Notes: generated from the sequence alone by a model not told the origin. Counted from the first letter of the stretch, positions 1-12,874 are shown. The stretch is DNA of 64,000 nt from Calliopsis andreniformis (GCF_051401765.1 NW_027480597.1:1-64000); one strand, 5' to 3'. Translations and numbers: made by a program.

Positions 1-206
1 GGCTGTGGCTATGGCTATGGTTGCTTTGTCTATGGCTATGGCCATGACTGCTATGGCTATGGCTATGGCTGCTATGGGTATGGCTATGGCTATGTCTGCT
101 ATGGCCATGGCTATGGCTATGGCTGCTATGGCTATGTCTATGGCTATAACTGCTATGGCTATGGCTATGGCTGCTATGGCTATGGCTATGGCTATGGCTG
201 CTATGG

Positions 207-211
207 CTAAT
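207..211. other. Single-base insertion shifting repeat phase
   Basis: The sequence reads GGCTAATGGC where the repeat predicts GGCTATGGC, an extra A at 209 or 210. The Met-Ala phase moves by +1 here: the frame from position 5 switches to Gly-Tyr reading and a new Met-Ala frame starts at 210. It is one of only three such phase breaks seen in the window. Confidence 0.85.
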
Positions 212-642
212 GGCTATGGCTATGACGGCTATGGCTATGGCCATGGCTGCTATGGGTATGGCTATGGCTATGGCTGCTATGGCTATGCCTATGGCTGCTA
301 TGGCTATGGCTATGGCTATGGCTGCTATGGCTATGGCTATAGCTATGACTGCTATGGCTATGGCTATGGCTGCTATGGCTATGGCTATGGCTGCTATGCC
401 TATGGCTATGGCTGCTATGACTATGGCTATGGCTGCTATGGCAATGGCTATGGCTGTGGCTATGGCTATGGCTGCTACGGCTATGTCTATGGATATGGAT
501 GCTAAGGCTATGGCTATGTCTACGGCTGCTGTGGCTCTGGCTCCGGCTGCTATGGGTATGCCTATGGCTGCTATGGCTATCGCTATGGCTGCTATGGCTG
601 CTATGGCTATGGCTATTTCTGCTACGGCTATGGCTATGGCTG

Positions 643-680
643 CTATGGCTATGGCTATGGCTATGGCTATGGCTATGGCT
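643..680 (+). repeat. Long pure hexamer run
   Basis: 38 bases of uninterrupted CTATGG periodicity, more than six perfect units, one of the longest pure runs noticed. A similar 37-base run is at 50856-50892. Such runs are the likeliest places for six-base slippage. They also contain the GG-N4 spacing of a two-tetrad G-quadruplex motif. Confidence 0.85.
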
Positions 681-1462
681 GATATGGCCATGGTTATGTC
701 TATGGCTGCCAAGGCTATGGCTATGTCTACGGCTGCTGTGGCTCTGGCTCTGGCTGCTATGGCTGTGGTTACGGCTGCTATGGCTATTGCTATGGCTGCT
801 ATGGCTATGGCTATGGCTGCTATGGCTATGGCTATGGCTATGAATGCTAAGGCTATGGCTATGTCTACGGCTGCTGTGGCTCTGTCTCCGGCTGCTATGG
901 GTATGCCTCTGGCTGCTAAGGCTATCGATATGGCTGCTATGGCTGCTATGGCTATGGCTATGGCTGCTACGGCTATGGCTATGGCTGCTATGGCTATGGC
1001 TATGGCTATAGCTATGACTGCTATGGCTATGGCTATGGCTGCTATGGGTATGGCTATGCCTATGGCTGCTATGGCTATGGCCATGACTGCTATGGCTGTG
1101 GCTATGACTGCTCTGGCTATGGCTATGGCTGCTATGGCTATGGCTGTGGCTGCTATGGCTATGGCTATGGCTGCTACGGCTATGGCTATGGCTATGGCTA
1201 TGGCTACTATGGCTATGGCTGTTATGGCTATGGCTATGGCTATGACTGCTATGGCTATGGCTATTGCTGCTATGGCTATCGCTATGGCTGCTATGGCTAT
1301 GGCTATGGCTGCTATGGCTATGGCTATGGCTATGAATGCTAAGGCTATGGCTATGTCTACGGCTGCTGTGGCTCTGTCTCCGGCTGCTATGGGTATGCCT
1401 CTGGCTGCTAAGGCTATCGCTATGGCTGCTATGGCTGCTATGGCTATGGCTATGGCTGCTAC

Positions 1463-4008
1463 GGCTATGGCTATGGCTGCTATGGCTATGGCTATGGCTA
1501 TGGCTATGGCTGCTATGGCTATGTCTATGTCTACGGCTGCTATGGCTATGGTTTTGAATACTATGGCCATGGCTGTGGCGGCTATGGCTATTTCTGTGGC
1601 TGCTATGGCTATGGTTATGTCTATGGCTCCTAAGGCTATGGCTATGGCTATGGCTGCTATGGATATGGCTATGGCTGCTATGGCTATGGCTATGGCTATG
1701 GCTGCTATGGGTATGGCTGTGGCTATGGCTGCTATGGCTATGTCTATGGCTGCTATGGCTATGGCTATGGCTATGGCTGCTATGACTGTGGCTATGGCTG
1801 CTATGGCTATGGCGATGTCTGCTATGGCTATGGCTACGGCTATGGTTTTGGCGGCTATGGCTATGTCTATGGCTATGGCTGCAATGGCTATGGCTTTGGC
1901 TACTATGGCCATGGCTATGGCTTTGGCTACTATGGCCATGGCTGTGGCTGCTGTGGCTATGGCTATGGCTGCTATGGCTATGATTATGTCTATGGCTGCT
2001 AAGGCTATGGCTATGTCTACGGCTGCTGTGGCTCTGGCTCTGGCTGCTATGGCTCTTTCTGCTATGGCTATGGATATGGCCGCTATGGCTGTGGTTATGG
2101 CTGCTATGGCTATGGCAATGGCTGCTATGGCTATGGCTATGGCTGCGGCTGCTATGGCTATGGCTGCTATGGCTTTGGCTATGGCTGCTATGGCTATGGC
2201 TATGGCTATGGCTGCTATGACTATGGCTATGGCTAAGGCTGCTATGGCTATGGCTATGGCTATGTCTGCTATGGCTATGGCTATGGCTAAGGCTGCTGTG
2301 GCACTGGCTCTGGCTGCTATGGATATGTCTATGGCTGCTATGGCTATGGCTGCTATAGCTATGGTTATGGCCATGGCTGCTAAGGCTATGGCTATGTCTA
2401 CGGCTGCTGTGGCTCTGGCTCTGGCTGCTATAGCTATGGCTATGGCTGCTATGGCTATGGCTATGGCTGCTATGGCTATGGCTATGTCTACTATGGCTGC
2501 TATGGCTATGGCTATGGCTGCTATGGCTACGCCTGTGGCTGCTATGGCTATGGCTATGGCTATAGCTGCTATGGCTATGGCTATGACTATGGCTATTGCT
2601 GCTAAGGCTATGGCGATGGCTATGGCTGCTATGGCTATGGCTATGGCTGCTATGGCTGTGGTTATGTCTGCTATGGCTACGGCTATGTCTGCTATGGTTA
2701 TGGCTATGGCTGCTATGGCTGTGGCTATGGCTATGGTTGCTTTGTCTATGGCTATGGCCATGACTGCTATGGCTATGGCTATGGCTGCTATGGGTATGGC
2801 TATGGATATGTCTGCTATGGCTATGGCTATGGCTATGGCTGCTATGGCTATGTCTATGGCTATAACTGCTATGGCTATGGCTATGGCTGCTATGGCTATG
2901 TCTATGGATATGGCTGCTATGGCTATGGCTTTGGCTACTATGGCCATGGCTATGGCTATGGCTGCTATGACTATGGCTATGGCTAAGGCTGCTATGGCTA
3001 TGGCTATGGCTATGTCTGCTATGGCTATGGCTATGGCTGCTATGGCTACGGCTGTGGCTGCTATGGCTATGGCTATGGCTGCAATGGCTAAGGTTATGAC
3101 TATGGCAGCTATGGCTATGGCTGCGGCTGCTATGGCTATGGATGCTATGGCTATGCCTACGGCTGCTGTGGCTCTGGCTCTGGCTGCTATGGATATGGCT
3201 ATGACTGCTATGGCTATGGCTGCTATAGCTATGGTTATGGCTATGGCTGCTAAGGCTGTGGCTATGTCTACGGCTGCTGTGACTCTGGCTCTGGCTGCTA
3301 TAGCTATGGCTATGGCTTCTATGGCTATGGCTATGGCTGCTATGGCTATGGCTATGTCTACTATGGCTGCTATGGCTATGGCTATGGCTGCTATGGCTAC
3401 GGCTGTGGCTGCTATGGCTATGTCTATGGCTATAGCTGCTATGGCTATGGCTATGACTATGGCTATTGCTGGTAAGGCTATGGCGATGGCTATGGCTGCT
3501 ATGGCTATGGCTATGGCTGCTATGGCTGTCGTTATGTCTGCTATGGCTATGGCTATGGCTGCTATGGCTATGGCTGCTATAGCTATGGTTATGGCTATGG
3601 CTGCTAAGGCTGTGGCTATGTCTACGGCTGGTGTGACTCTGGCTCTGGCTGCTATAGCTATGGCTATGGCTGCTATGGCTATGGCTATGGCTGCTATGGA
3701 TATGGCTATGGCTGCTATGGCTATGGCTATGGCTATGGCTGCTATGGGTATGGCTATGGCTATGGCTGCTATGGCTATGTCTATGGCTGCTATGGTTATG
3801 GCTATGGCTATGGCTGCTATGACTGTGGCTATGGCTGCTATGGCTATGGCTGCTATGGCTATGGCTATGGCTGCTATGGCTATGGCTACGGCTATGGTTT
3901 TGGCGGCTATGGCTATGTCTATGGCTATGGCTGCAATGGCTATGGCTTTGGCTACTATGGCCATGGCTATGGCTTTGGCTACTATGGCCATGGCTGTGGC
4001 TGCTATGG
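1463..4008. repeat. 2.5-kb direct repeat, copy 1
   Basis: Matches 5741-8286 at a constant offset of 4,278 bp. Shared landmarks include GTTTTGAATA (1551 and 5829), GCACTGG (2301 and 6579) and TCTTTCTG (2054 and 6332). Upstream the copies part at 1462 (C against T). Downstream they part after 4008. A few substitutions separate them, for example the module around 7170 reads GCTGTGG where this copy reads GCTATGG. Parts recur near 44.93-45.24 kb. Confidence 0.88.
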
Positions 4009-5740
4009 CTATGGTTATGGCTGCTATGGCTATGGCTATGGCTATGGCTGCTATGGCTATATCTATGGCTATGACTGCTATGGCTATGTCTATGGCTGCT
4101 ATGGGTATGGCTATGCCTATGGCAGCTATGGCTATGGCTATGGCTATAACTGCTATGGCTATGGCTATGGCTGCTATGGCTATGGCTATGGCTGCTATGG
4201 CTGTGGTTATGGCTGCTATGGCTATTGCTATGGCTGCTATGGCTATGGCTATGGCTATGGCTATGGCTGCTATGGCTATGTCTATGTCTACGGCTGCTAT
4301 GGCTATGGTTTTGAATACTATGGCCATGGCTGTGGCGGCTATGGCTATTTCTATGGCTGCTATGGCTATCGTTATGTCTATGGCTCCTAAGGCTATGGCT
4401 ATGGCTATGTCTGCTATGGCTATGGCTATGGCTGCTATGGTTATGGCTATGGCGACTATGGCACTTATGGCTATGGCTATGGCTACTATGGCTATGGATA
4501 CGGCTGCTATGGCTATGGCTATGGCTATGTCTGCTATGGCTATGGCTATGGCTGCTATGGCTATGGCTATGGCTATGGCTATGGCTGCTATGGCTATGGC
4601 TATGGCTGCTATGGCTATGTCTTTGGCTATGGCTGCTATGGCTATGGTTTTGGATACCATGGCCATGGCTGTGGCGGCTATGGCTATTTCTATGGCTGCT
4701 ATGGCTATGGTTATGTCTATGGCCCCTAAGGCTATGGCTATGTGTACGGCTGCTGTGGCTCTGGCTCTGGCAGCTATGGCTATGGCTATGGCTGCTATGG
4801 CTATGGCTATGGCTGCTGTGGCTGTGGTTATGTCTGCTATGGCTATGGCTATGGCTGCTATGGTTATGGCTATGGCTGCTATGGCTGTGGCTATGGCTAT
4901 GGCTGCTTTGTCTATGGCTATGGCCATGACTGCTATGGTTATGGCTATGGCTGCTATGGGTTTGGCTATGGCTATGGCTGCTATGGCTATGGCTATGTCT
5001 GCTATGGCTATGGCTATGGCTATGGCTGTGGCGGCTATGGCTATTTCTATGGCTGCTATGGCTATGGTTATGTCTATGGCCCCTAAGGCTATGGCTATGT
5101 GTACGGCTGCTGTGGCTCTGGCTCTGGCAGCTATGGCTATGGCTATGGCTGCTATGGCTATGGCTATGGCTGCTGTGGCTGTGGTTATGTCTGCTATGGC
5201 TATGGCTATGGCTGCTATGGTTATGGCTATGGCTGCTATGGCTGTGGCTATGGCTATGGCTGCTTTGTCTATGGCTATGGCCATGACTGCTATGGTTATG
5301 GCTATGGCTGCTATGGGTTTGGCTATGGCTATGGCTGCTATGGCTATGGCTATGTCTGCTATGGCTATGGCTATGGCTATGGCTGCTATGGCTATGGCTA
5401 TGGCTATAACTGCTATGGCTATGGCTATGGCTGCTATGGCTATGGCTATGGCTGCTATGGCTGTGGTTATGGCTGCTATGGCTATTGCTATGGCTGCTAT
5501 GGCTATGGTTATGGCTGCTATGGCTATGGCTATGGCTATGGCTGCTATGGCTATGGTTATGTCTATGGCCCCTAAGGCTATGGCTATGTCTACGGCTAGT
5601 GTGGCTCTGGCTCTGGCTGCTATGGCTATGGCTATGGCTGCTATGGCTATGGCTATGGCTGCTGTGGCTGTGGTTATGTCTGCTATGGCTGTGGCTATGG
5701 CTATGGCTGCTTTGTCTATGGCTATGGCCATGACTGCTAT
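4009..5740. repeat. Spacer block shared with the 10.6-12.35 kb region
   Basis: This block lies between the two 2.5-kb direct repeats and corresponds to about 10.62-12.35 kb at an offset of 6,611 falling to 6,605, so a six-base indel separates them. Shared landmarks are ATATCT (4059 and 10670) and both members of a 357-bp tandem duplication. It ties the left region to the central higher-order repeat. Confidence 0.82.
4665..5378. repeat. 357-bp tandem duplication
   Basis: Two adjacent copies, about 4665-5021 and 5022-5378. GTGGCGG lies at 4671 and 5028, and the Gly-Tyr-Cys frames starting at 4742 and 5099 are the same for over 90 residues. The same pair is present at about 11270-11983 and 23369-24082, so the duplication predates the larger copying events. 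Ends are good to several bases. Confidence 0.85.
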
Positions 5741-8286
5741 GGCTATGGCTATGGCTGCTATGGCTATGGCTATGGCTATGGCTATGGCTGCTATGGCTAT
5801 GTCTATGTCTACGGCTGCTATGGCTATGGTTTTGAATACTATGGCCATGGCTGTGGCGGCTATGGCTATTTCTGTGGCTGCTATGGCTATGGTTATGTCT
5901 ATGGCTCCTAAGGCTATGGCTATGGCTATGGCTGCTATGGATATGGCTATGGCTGCTATGGCTATGGCTATGGCTATGGCTGCTATGGGTATGGCTGTGG
6001 CTATGGCTGCTATGGCTATGTCTATGGCTGCTATGGCTATGGCTATGGCTATGGCTGCTATGACTGTGGCTATGGCTGCTATGGCTATGGCGATGTCTGC
6101 TATGGCTATGGCTACGGCTATGGTTTTGGCGGCTATGGCTATGTCTATGGCTATGGCTGCAATGGCTATGGCTTTGGCTACTATGGCCATGGCTATGGCT
6201 TTGGCTACTATGGCCATGGCTGTGGCTGCTGTGGCTATGGCTATGGCTGCTATGGCTATGATTATGTCTATGGCTGCTAAGGCTATGGCTATGTCTACGG
6301 CTGCTGTGGCTCTGGCTCTGGCTGCTATGGCTCTTTCTGCTATGGCTATGGATATGGCCGCTATGGCTGTGGTTATGGCTGCTATGGCTATGGCAATGGC
6401 TGCTATGGCTATGGCTATGGCTGCGGCTGCTATGGCTATGGCTGCTATGGCTTTGGCTATGGCTGCTATGGCTATGGCTATGGCTATGGCTGCTATGACT
6501 ATGGCTATGGCTAAGGCTGCTATGGCTATGGCTATGGCTATGTCTGCTATGGCTATGGCTATGGCTAAGGCTGCTGTGGCACTGGCTCTGGCTGCTATGG
6601 ATATGTCTATGGCTGCTATGGCTATGGCTGCTATAGCTATGGTTATGGCCATGGCTGCTAAGGCTATGGCTATGTCTACGGCTGCTGTGGCTCTGGCTCT
6701 GGCTGCTATAGCTATGGCTATGGCTGCTATGGCTATGGCTATGGCTGCTATGGCTATGGCTATGTCTACTATGGCTGCTATGGCTATGGGTATGGCTGCT
6801 ATGGCTACGGCTGTGGCTGCTATGGCTATGGCTATGGCTATAGCTGCTATGGCTATGGCTATGACTATGGCTATTGCTGCTAAGGCTATGGCGATGGCTA
6901 TGGCTGCTATGGCTATGGCTATGGCTGCTATGGCTGTGGTTATGTCTGCTATGGCTACGGCTATGTCTGCTATGGTTATGGCTATGGCTGCTATGGCTGT
7001 GGCTATGGCTATGGTTGCTTTGTCTATGGCTATGGCCATGACTGCTATGGCTATGGCTATGGCTGCTATGGGTATGGCTATGGATATGTCTGCTATGGCT
7101 ATGGCTATGGCTATGGCTGCTATGGCTATGTCTATGGCTATAACTGCTATGGCTATGGCTATGGCTGCTGTGGCTATGTCTATGGATATGGCTGCTATGG
7201 CTATGGCTTTGGCTACTATGGCCATGGCTATGGCTATGGCTGCTATGACTATGGCTATGGCTAAGGCTGCTATGGCTATGGCTATGGCTATGTCTGCTAT
7301 GGCTATGGCTATGGCTGCTATGGCTACGGCTGTGGCTGCTATGGCTATGGCTATGGCTGCAATGGCTAAGGTTATGACTATGGCAGCTATGGCTATGGCT
7401 GCGGCTGCTATGGCTATGGATGCTATGGCTATGCCTACGGCTGCTGTGGCTCTGGCTCTGGCTGCTATGGATATGGCTATGACTGCTATGGCTATGGCTG
7501 CTATAGCTATGGTTATGGCTATGGCTGCTAAGGCTGTGGCTATGTCTACGGCTGCTGTGACTCTGGCTCTGGCTGCTATAGCTATGGCTATGGCTGCTAT
7601 GGCTATGGCTATGGCTGCTATGGCTATGGCTATGTCTACTATGGCTGCTATGGCTATGGCTATGGCTGCTATGGCTACGGCTGTGGCTGCTATGGCTATG
7701 TCTATGGCTATAGCTGCTATGGCTATGGCTATGACTATGGCTATTGCTGGTAAGGCTATGGCGATGGCTATGGCTGCTATGGCTATGGCTATGGCTGCTA
7801 TGGCTGTCGTTATGTCTGCTATGGCTATGGCTATGGCTGCTATGGCTATGGCTGCTATAGCTATGGTTATGGCTATGGCTGCTAAGGCTGTGGCTATGTC
7901 TACGGCTGGTGTGACTCTGGCTCTGGCTGCTATAGCTATGGCTATGGCTGCTATGGCTATGGCTATGGCTGCTATGGATATGGCTATGGCTGCTATGGCT
8001 ATGGCTATGGCTATGGCTGCTATGGGTATGGCTATGGCTATGGCTGCTATGGCTATGTCTATGGCTGCTATGGTTATGGCTATGGCTATGGCTGCTATGA
8101 CTGTGGCTATGGCTGCTATGGCTATGGCTGCTATGGCTATGGCTATGGCTGCTATGGCTATGGCTACGGCTATGGTTTTGGCGGCTGTGGCTATGTCTAT
8201 GGCTATGGCTGCAATGGCTATGGCTTTGGCTACTATGGCCATGGCTATGGCTCTGGCTACTATGGCCATGGCTGTGGCTGCTATGG
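5741..8286. repeat. 2.5-kb direct repeat, copy 2
   Basis: Second copy of 1463-4008 at offset 4,278. Its 3' part (from about 7.64 kb) continues with the following sequence into a region that recurs at 45.24-47.01 kb. It is therefore a hybrid of a local duplication and a segment copied again about 37.85 kb away. Confidence 0.88.
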
Positions 8287-8547
8287 GTATGGCTATGGCT
8301 ATGGCTGCTATGGCTATGTCTATGGCTGCTATGGCTATGGCTATGGCTATGGCTGCTATGACTGTGGCTATGGCTGCTATGGCTATGGCTGCTATGGCTA
8401 TGGCTATGGCTGCTATGGCTATGGCTACGGCTATGGTTTTGGCGGCTATGGCTATGTCTATGGCTATGGCTGCAATGGCTATGGCTTTTCTACTATGGCC
8501 ATGGCTATGGCTTTGGCTACTATGGCCATGGCTGTGGCTGCTGTGGC
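8026..8547. repeat. 261-bp tandem duplication with phase lesion
   Basis: About 8026-8286 is repeated at 8287-8547, with ATGACTGTGG landmarks at 8098 and 8359. The second copy carries the one-base deletion at 8484-8490 that the first lacks (GGCTTTGGCTAC at 8222). The lesion therefore arose after this duplication. The same pair plus lesion recurs at about 45879-46400. Confidence 0.8.
8484..8490. other. One-base deletion breaking repeat phase
   Basis: The repeat reads GGCTTTTCTACTATGG where related copies read GGCTTTGGCTACTATGG, one base shorter. It ends the + Met-Ala frame (stop at 8573) and the - Ala-Ile frame (stop near 8479). The identical lesion occurs at 46337-46343, so one is a copy of the other. 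Confidence 0.9.
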
Positions 8548-11269
8548 TATGGCTATGGCTGCTATGGCTATGATTATGTCTATGGTTGCTAAGGCTATGG
8601 TTATGTCTACGGCTGCTGTTGCTCTGGCTCTGGCTGCTATGGCTCTGGCTGCTTTGGCTATGGCTATGGCCGCTATGGCTGTGGTTATGGCTGCTATGGC
8701 TATGGCAATGGCTGCTATGGCTATGGCTATGGCTACGGCTGCTATGGCTATGGCCGCTATGGCTTTGGCTATGGCTGCTATGGCTATGGCTATGGCTATG
8801 GCTGCTATGACTATGGCTATGGCTAAGGCTGCTATGGCTATGGCTATGGCGATGGCTATGTCTGCTATGGCTATGGCTATGTCTAAGGCTGCTGTGGCTA
8901 TGGCTATGGCCGCTTTGGCAATAGCTACAGCTGTTATGGCTATGGATATGGCATCGGCTGCTATGGCAATGGCTATGGCTATGGCATTGGCTGCTATGGC
9001 TATGGCTATGATTATGGCTGCTATGGCTGTGTCTATGTGTGTGTCTGCTATGGATATAGCTATGGCTGCTATGGCTATGCGTACGGCTGCTACGGCTATC
9101 GCTATGGCTGCTATGGCTATGGCTATGGCTGCTATGGCTATGGCTATGGCTGCTATGGCTACGGCTGTGGCTGCTATGGCTATGGCTATGGCTGCAATGG
9201 CTAAGGTTATGACTATGGCAGCTTTGGCTATGGCTACGGCTGCTATGGCTATGGATGCTATGGCTATGTCTACGGCTGCTGTGGCTCTGGCTCTGGCTGC
9301 TATGGATATGGCTATGGCTGCTATGGCTATGGCTGCTATAGCTATGGTTATGGCTATGGCTGCTAAGGCTGTGGCTATGTCTACGGCTGCTGTGACTCTG
9401 GCTCTGGCTGCTATAGCTATGGCTATGGATGCTATGGCTATGGCTATGTCTGATATGGCTATGGCTATGTCTACTATGGTTGCTATGGCTATGGCTATGG
9501 CTGCTATGGCTACGGCTGTGGCTGCTATGGCTATGGCTATGGCTATAGCTGCTATGGCTATGGCTATGACTATGGCTATTGCTGCTAAGGCTATGGCGAT
9601 GGCTATGGCTGCTATGGCTATGGCTATGGCTGCTATGGCTGTCGTTATGTCTGCTATGGCTATGGCTATGGCTGCTATGGTTATGGCTATGGCTGCTATG
9701 GCTGTGGCTATGGCTATGGTTGCTTTGTCTATGGCTATGGCCATGACTGCTATGGCTATGGCTATGGCTGCTATGGGTATGGCTATGGCTATGGCTGCTA
9801 TGGCTATGGCTATGGCGGCTATGGCTGCTATGGCTATGGCTATGGCTACTATGGCTATGGATACGGCTGCTATGGCTATGGCTATGGCTATGTCTGCTAT
9901 GGCTATGGCTATGGCTGCTATAGTTATGGCTATGGCGACTATGGCTGCTATGGCTATGGCTATGGCTACTATGGCTATGTATACGGCTGCTATGGCTATG
10001 GCTATGGCTATGTCTGCTATGGCTATGGCTATGGCTGCTATGGCTATGGCCATGGCTATGGCTATGGCTGCTATGGCTATGGCTATGGCTATGGCTATGG
10101 CTGCTATGGCTATGTCTTTGGCTATGGCTGCTATGGCTATGGTTTTGGATACTATGGCCATGGCTGTGGCGGCTATGGCTATTTCTATGGCTGCTATGGC
10201 TATGGTTATGTCTATGGCCCCTAAGGCTATGGCTATGTCTACGGCTGCTGTGGCTCTGGCTCTGGCTGCTATGGCTATGGCTATGGCTGCTATGGCTATG
10301 GCTATGGCTGCTGTGGCTGTGGTTATGTCTGCTATGGCTATGGCTATTGCTGCTATGGGTATGGCTATGCCTATGGCAGCTATGGCTATGGCTATGGCCA
10401 TGACTGCTATGGTTATGGCTATGGCTGCTATGGGTTTGGCTATGGCTATGGCTGCTATGGCTATGGCTATGTCTGCTATGGCTATGGCTATGGCTATGGC
10501 TGCTATGGCTATGTCTATGGCTATAACTGCTATGGCTATGGCTATGCCTGCTATGGCTATGGCTATGGCTGCTATGGCTGTGGTTATGGCTGCTATGGCT
10601 ATTGCTATGGCTGCTATGGCTATGGTTATGGCTGCTATGGCTATGGCTATGGCTATGGCTGCTATGGCTATATCTATGGCTATGACTGCTATGGCTATGT
10701 CTATGGCTGCTATGGGTATGGCTATGCCTATGGCAGCTATGGCTATGGCTATGGCTATAACTGCTATGGCTATGGCTATGGCTGCTATGGCTATGGCTAT
10801 GGCTGCTATGGCTGTGGTTATGGCTGCTATGGCTATTGCTATGGCTGCTATGGCTATGGCTATGGCTATGGCTATGGCTGCTATGGCTATGTCTATGTCT
10901 ACGGCTGCTATGGCTATGGTTTTGAATACTATGGCCATGGCTGCGGCGGCTATGGCTATTTCTATGGCTGCTATGGCTATCGTTATGTCTATGGCTCCTA
11001 AGGCTATGGCTATGGCTATGTCTGCTATGGCTATGGCTATGGCTGCTATGGTTATGGCTATGGCGACTATGGCTGCTATGGCTATGGCTATGGCTACTAT
11101 GGCTATGGATACGGCTGCTATGGCTATGGCTATGTCTGCTATGGCTATGGCTATGGCTGCTATGGCTATGGCTATGGCTATGGCTATGGCTGCTATGGCT
11201 ATGGCTATGGCTGCTATGGCTATGTCTTTGGCTATGGCTGCTATGGCTATGGTTTTGGATACCATGGCC

Positions 11270-11983
11270 ATGGCTGTGGCGGCTATGGCTATTTCTATGG
11301 CTGCTATGGCTATGGTTATGTCTATGGCCCCTAAGGCTATGGCTATGTGTACGGCTGCTGTGGCTCTGGCTCTGGCAGCTATGGCTATGGCTATGGCTGC
11401 TATGGCTATGGCTATGGCTGCTGTGGCTGTGGTTATGTGTGCTATGGCTATGGCTATGGCTGCTATGGTTATGGCTATGGCTGCTATGGCTGTGACTATG
11501 GCTATGGCTGCTTTGTCTATGGCTATGGCCATGACTGCTATGGTTATGGCTATGGCTGCTATGGGTTTGGCTATGGCTATGGCTGCTATGGCTATGGCTA
11601 TGTCTGCTATGGCTATGGCTATGGCTATGGCTGTGGCGGCTATGGCTATTTCTATGGCTGCTATGGCTATGGTTATGTCTATGGCCCCTAAGGCTATGGC
11701 TATGTGTACGGCTGCTGTGGCTCTGGCTCTGGCAGCTATGGCTATGGCTATGGCTGCTATGGCTATGGCTATGGCTGCTGTGGCTGTGGTTATGTCTGCT
11801 ATGGCTATGGCTATGGCTGCTATGGTTATGGCTATGGCTGCTATGGCTGTGGCTATGGCTATGGCTGCTTTGTCTATGGCTATGGCCATGACTGCTATGG
11901 TTATGGCTATGGCTGCTATGGGTTTGGCTATGGCTATGGCTGCTATGGCTATGGCTATGTCTGCTATGGCTATGGCTATGGCT
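11270..11983. repeat. 357-bp tandem duplication within copy A
   Basis: Same pair as at 4665-5378, shifted by 6,605 bp: Gly-Tyr-Cys frames start at 11347 and 11704. The first member here has TATGTGTGCT and GTGACT changes that the 4.7-kb copy lacks, so the two pairs have diverged slightly. Copy B carries it at 23369-24082. Confidence 0.83.
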
Positions 11984-12874
11984 ATGGCTGCTATGGCTAT
12001 GGCTATGGCTATAACTGCTATGGCTATGGCTATGGCTGCTATGGCTATGGCTATGGCTGCTATGGCTGTGGTTATGGCTGCTATGGCTATTGCTATGGCT
12101 GCTATGGCTATGGTTATGGCTGCTATGGCTATGGCTATGGCTATGGCTGCTATGGCTATGGTTATGTCTATGGCCCCTAAGGCTATGGCTATGTCTACGG
12201 CTAGTGTGGCTCTGGCTCTGGCTGCTATGGCTATGGCTATGGCTGCTATGGCTATGGCTATGGCTGCTGTGGCTGTGGTTATGTCTGCTATGGCTATGGC
12301 TATGGCTATGGCTGCTTTGTCTATGGCTATGGCCATGACTGCTATGGCTATGGCTATGGCTGCTATGGGTTTGGCTATGGCTATGGCTGCTATGGCTATG
12401 GCTATGTCTGCTATGGCTATGGCTATGGCTATGGCTGCTATGGCTATGTCTATGGCTATAACTGCTATGGCTATGGCCATGGCTGCTATGGCTATGGCTA
12501 TGGCTGCTATGGCTGTGGTTATGGCTGCTATGGCTATTGCTATGGCTGCTATGGCTATGGCTATGGCTGCTATGGGTATGGCTATGCCTATGGCAGCTAT
12601 GGCTATGGCTATGGCTGCTATGGCTGTGGCTATGTCTGCTATGGATATGGCTATGGCTGCTATGGCTATGGCTATGGCTGCTATGGCTGTGGCTATGGCC
12701 ATGGCTGCTATGGCTATGGCTATGGCTATGACTGCTATGGCTATCGCTATGGCCGCTATGGATATGGCTATGGCTATGGCTGCTATGGCTACAGCTTTGG
12801 CTACTATGGCCATTGGTATGGCTGCTATGGCTATGGCTATGGCTGCTATGGCTATGGCTATGGCTATGTCTGCT

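Larger units (their letters stand above)
1..1462. repeat. Left-edge satellite block
   Basis: Hexamer-derived repeat carrying at least four copies of the AAGGCTATGGCTATGTCTAC punctuation motif (near 504, 711, 849, 1341). The stretches from ATGAATGCT at 840 and at 1332 are local copies 492 bp apart. The block near 1332-1796 recurs at about 43736-44200 (offset 42,404), and the 1010-1115 stretch recurs near 63.5-63.6 kb. The first bases resemble about 2.72-2.90 kb. No gene is seen here. Confidence 0.85.
210..8573 (+). other. Met-Ala open frame, 2,787 codons
   Basis: A low-complexity Met/Ala reading with scattered Val, Ser, Thr, Lys, Leu, Ile and Asp. It opens after the insertion near 209 and closes 85 bases beyond the deletion at 8484-8490. 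Single substitutions cannot turn ATG or GCT into a stop, so length is no evidence of coding. No domain, signal peptide or start context stands out. Confidence 0.15.

Noticed and set aside
8586..8810. Leu-Trp-rich small frames in the third phase (also at 12090, 12813, 13524, 15060 and many others)
   Set aside because: They are shadows of CTA-TGG reading, are repeatedly closed by TGA or TAG, and many begin only at non-ATG codons. They served as landmarks for repeat spacing only.
11704..12180. A functional keratin-associated or eggshell protein gene
   Set aside because: The 158-residue Gly-Tyr-Cys frame has repeat-derived ends, no start context, and sits among many equal copies closed by TAA. 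The similarity is compositional, so only an origin hypothesis is kept.
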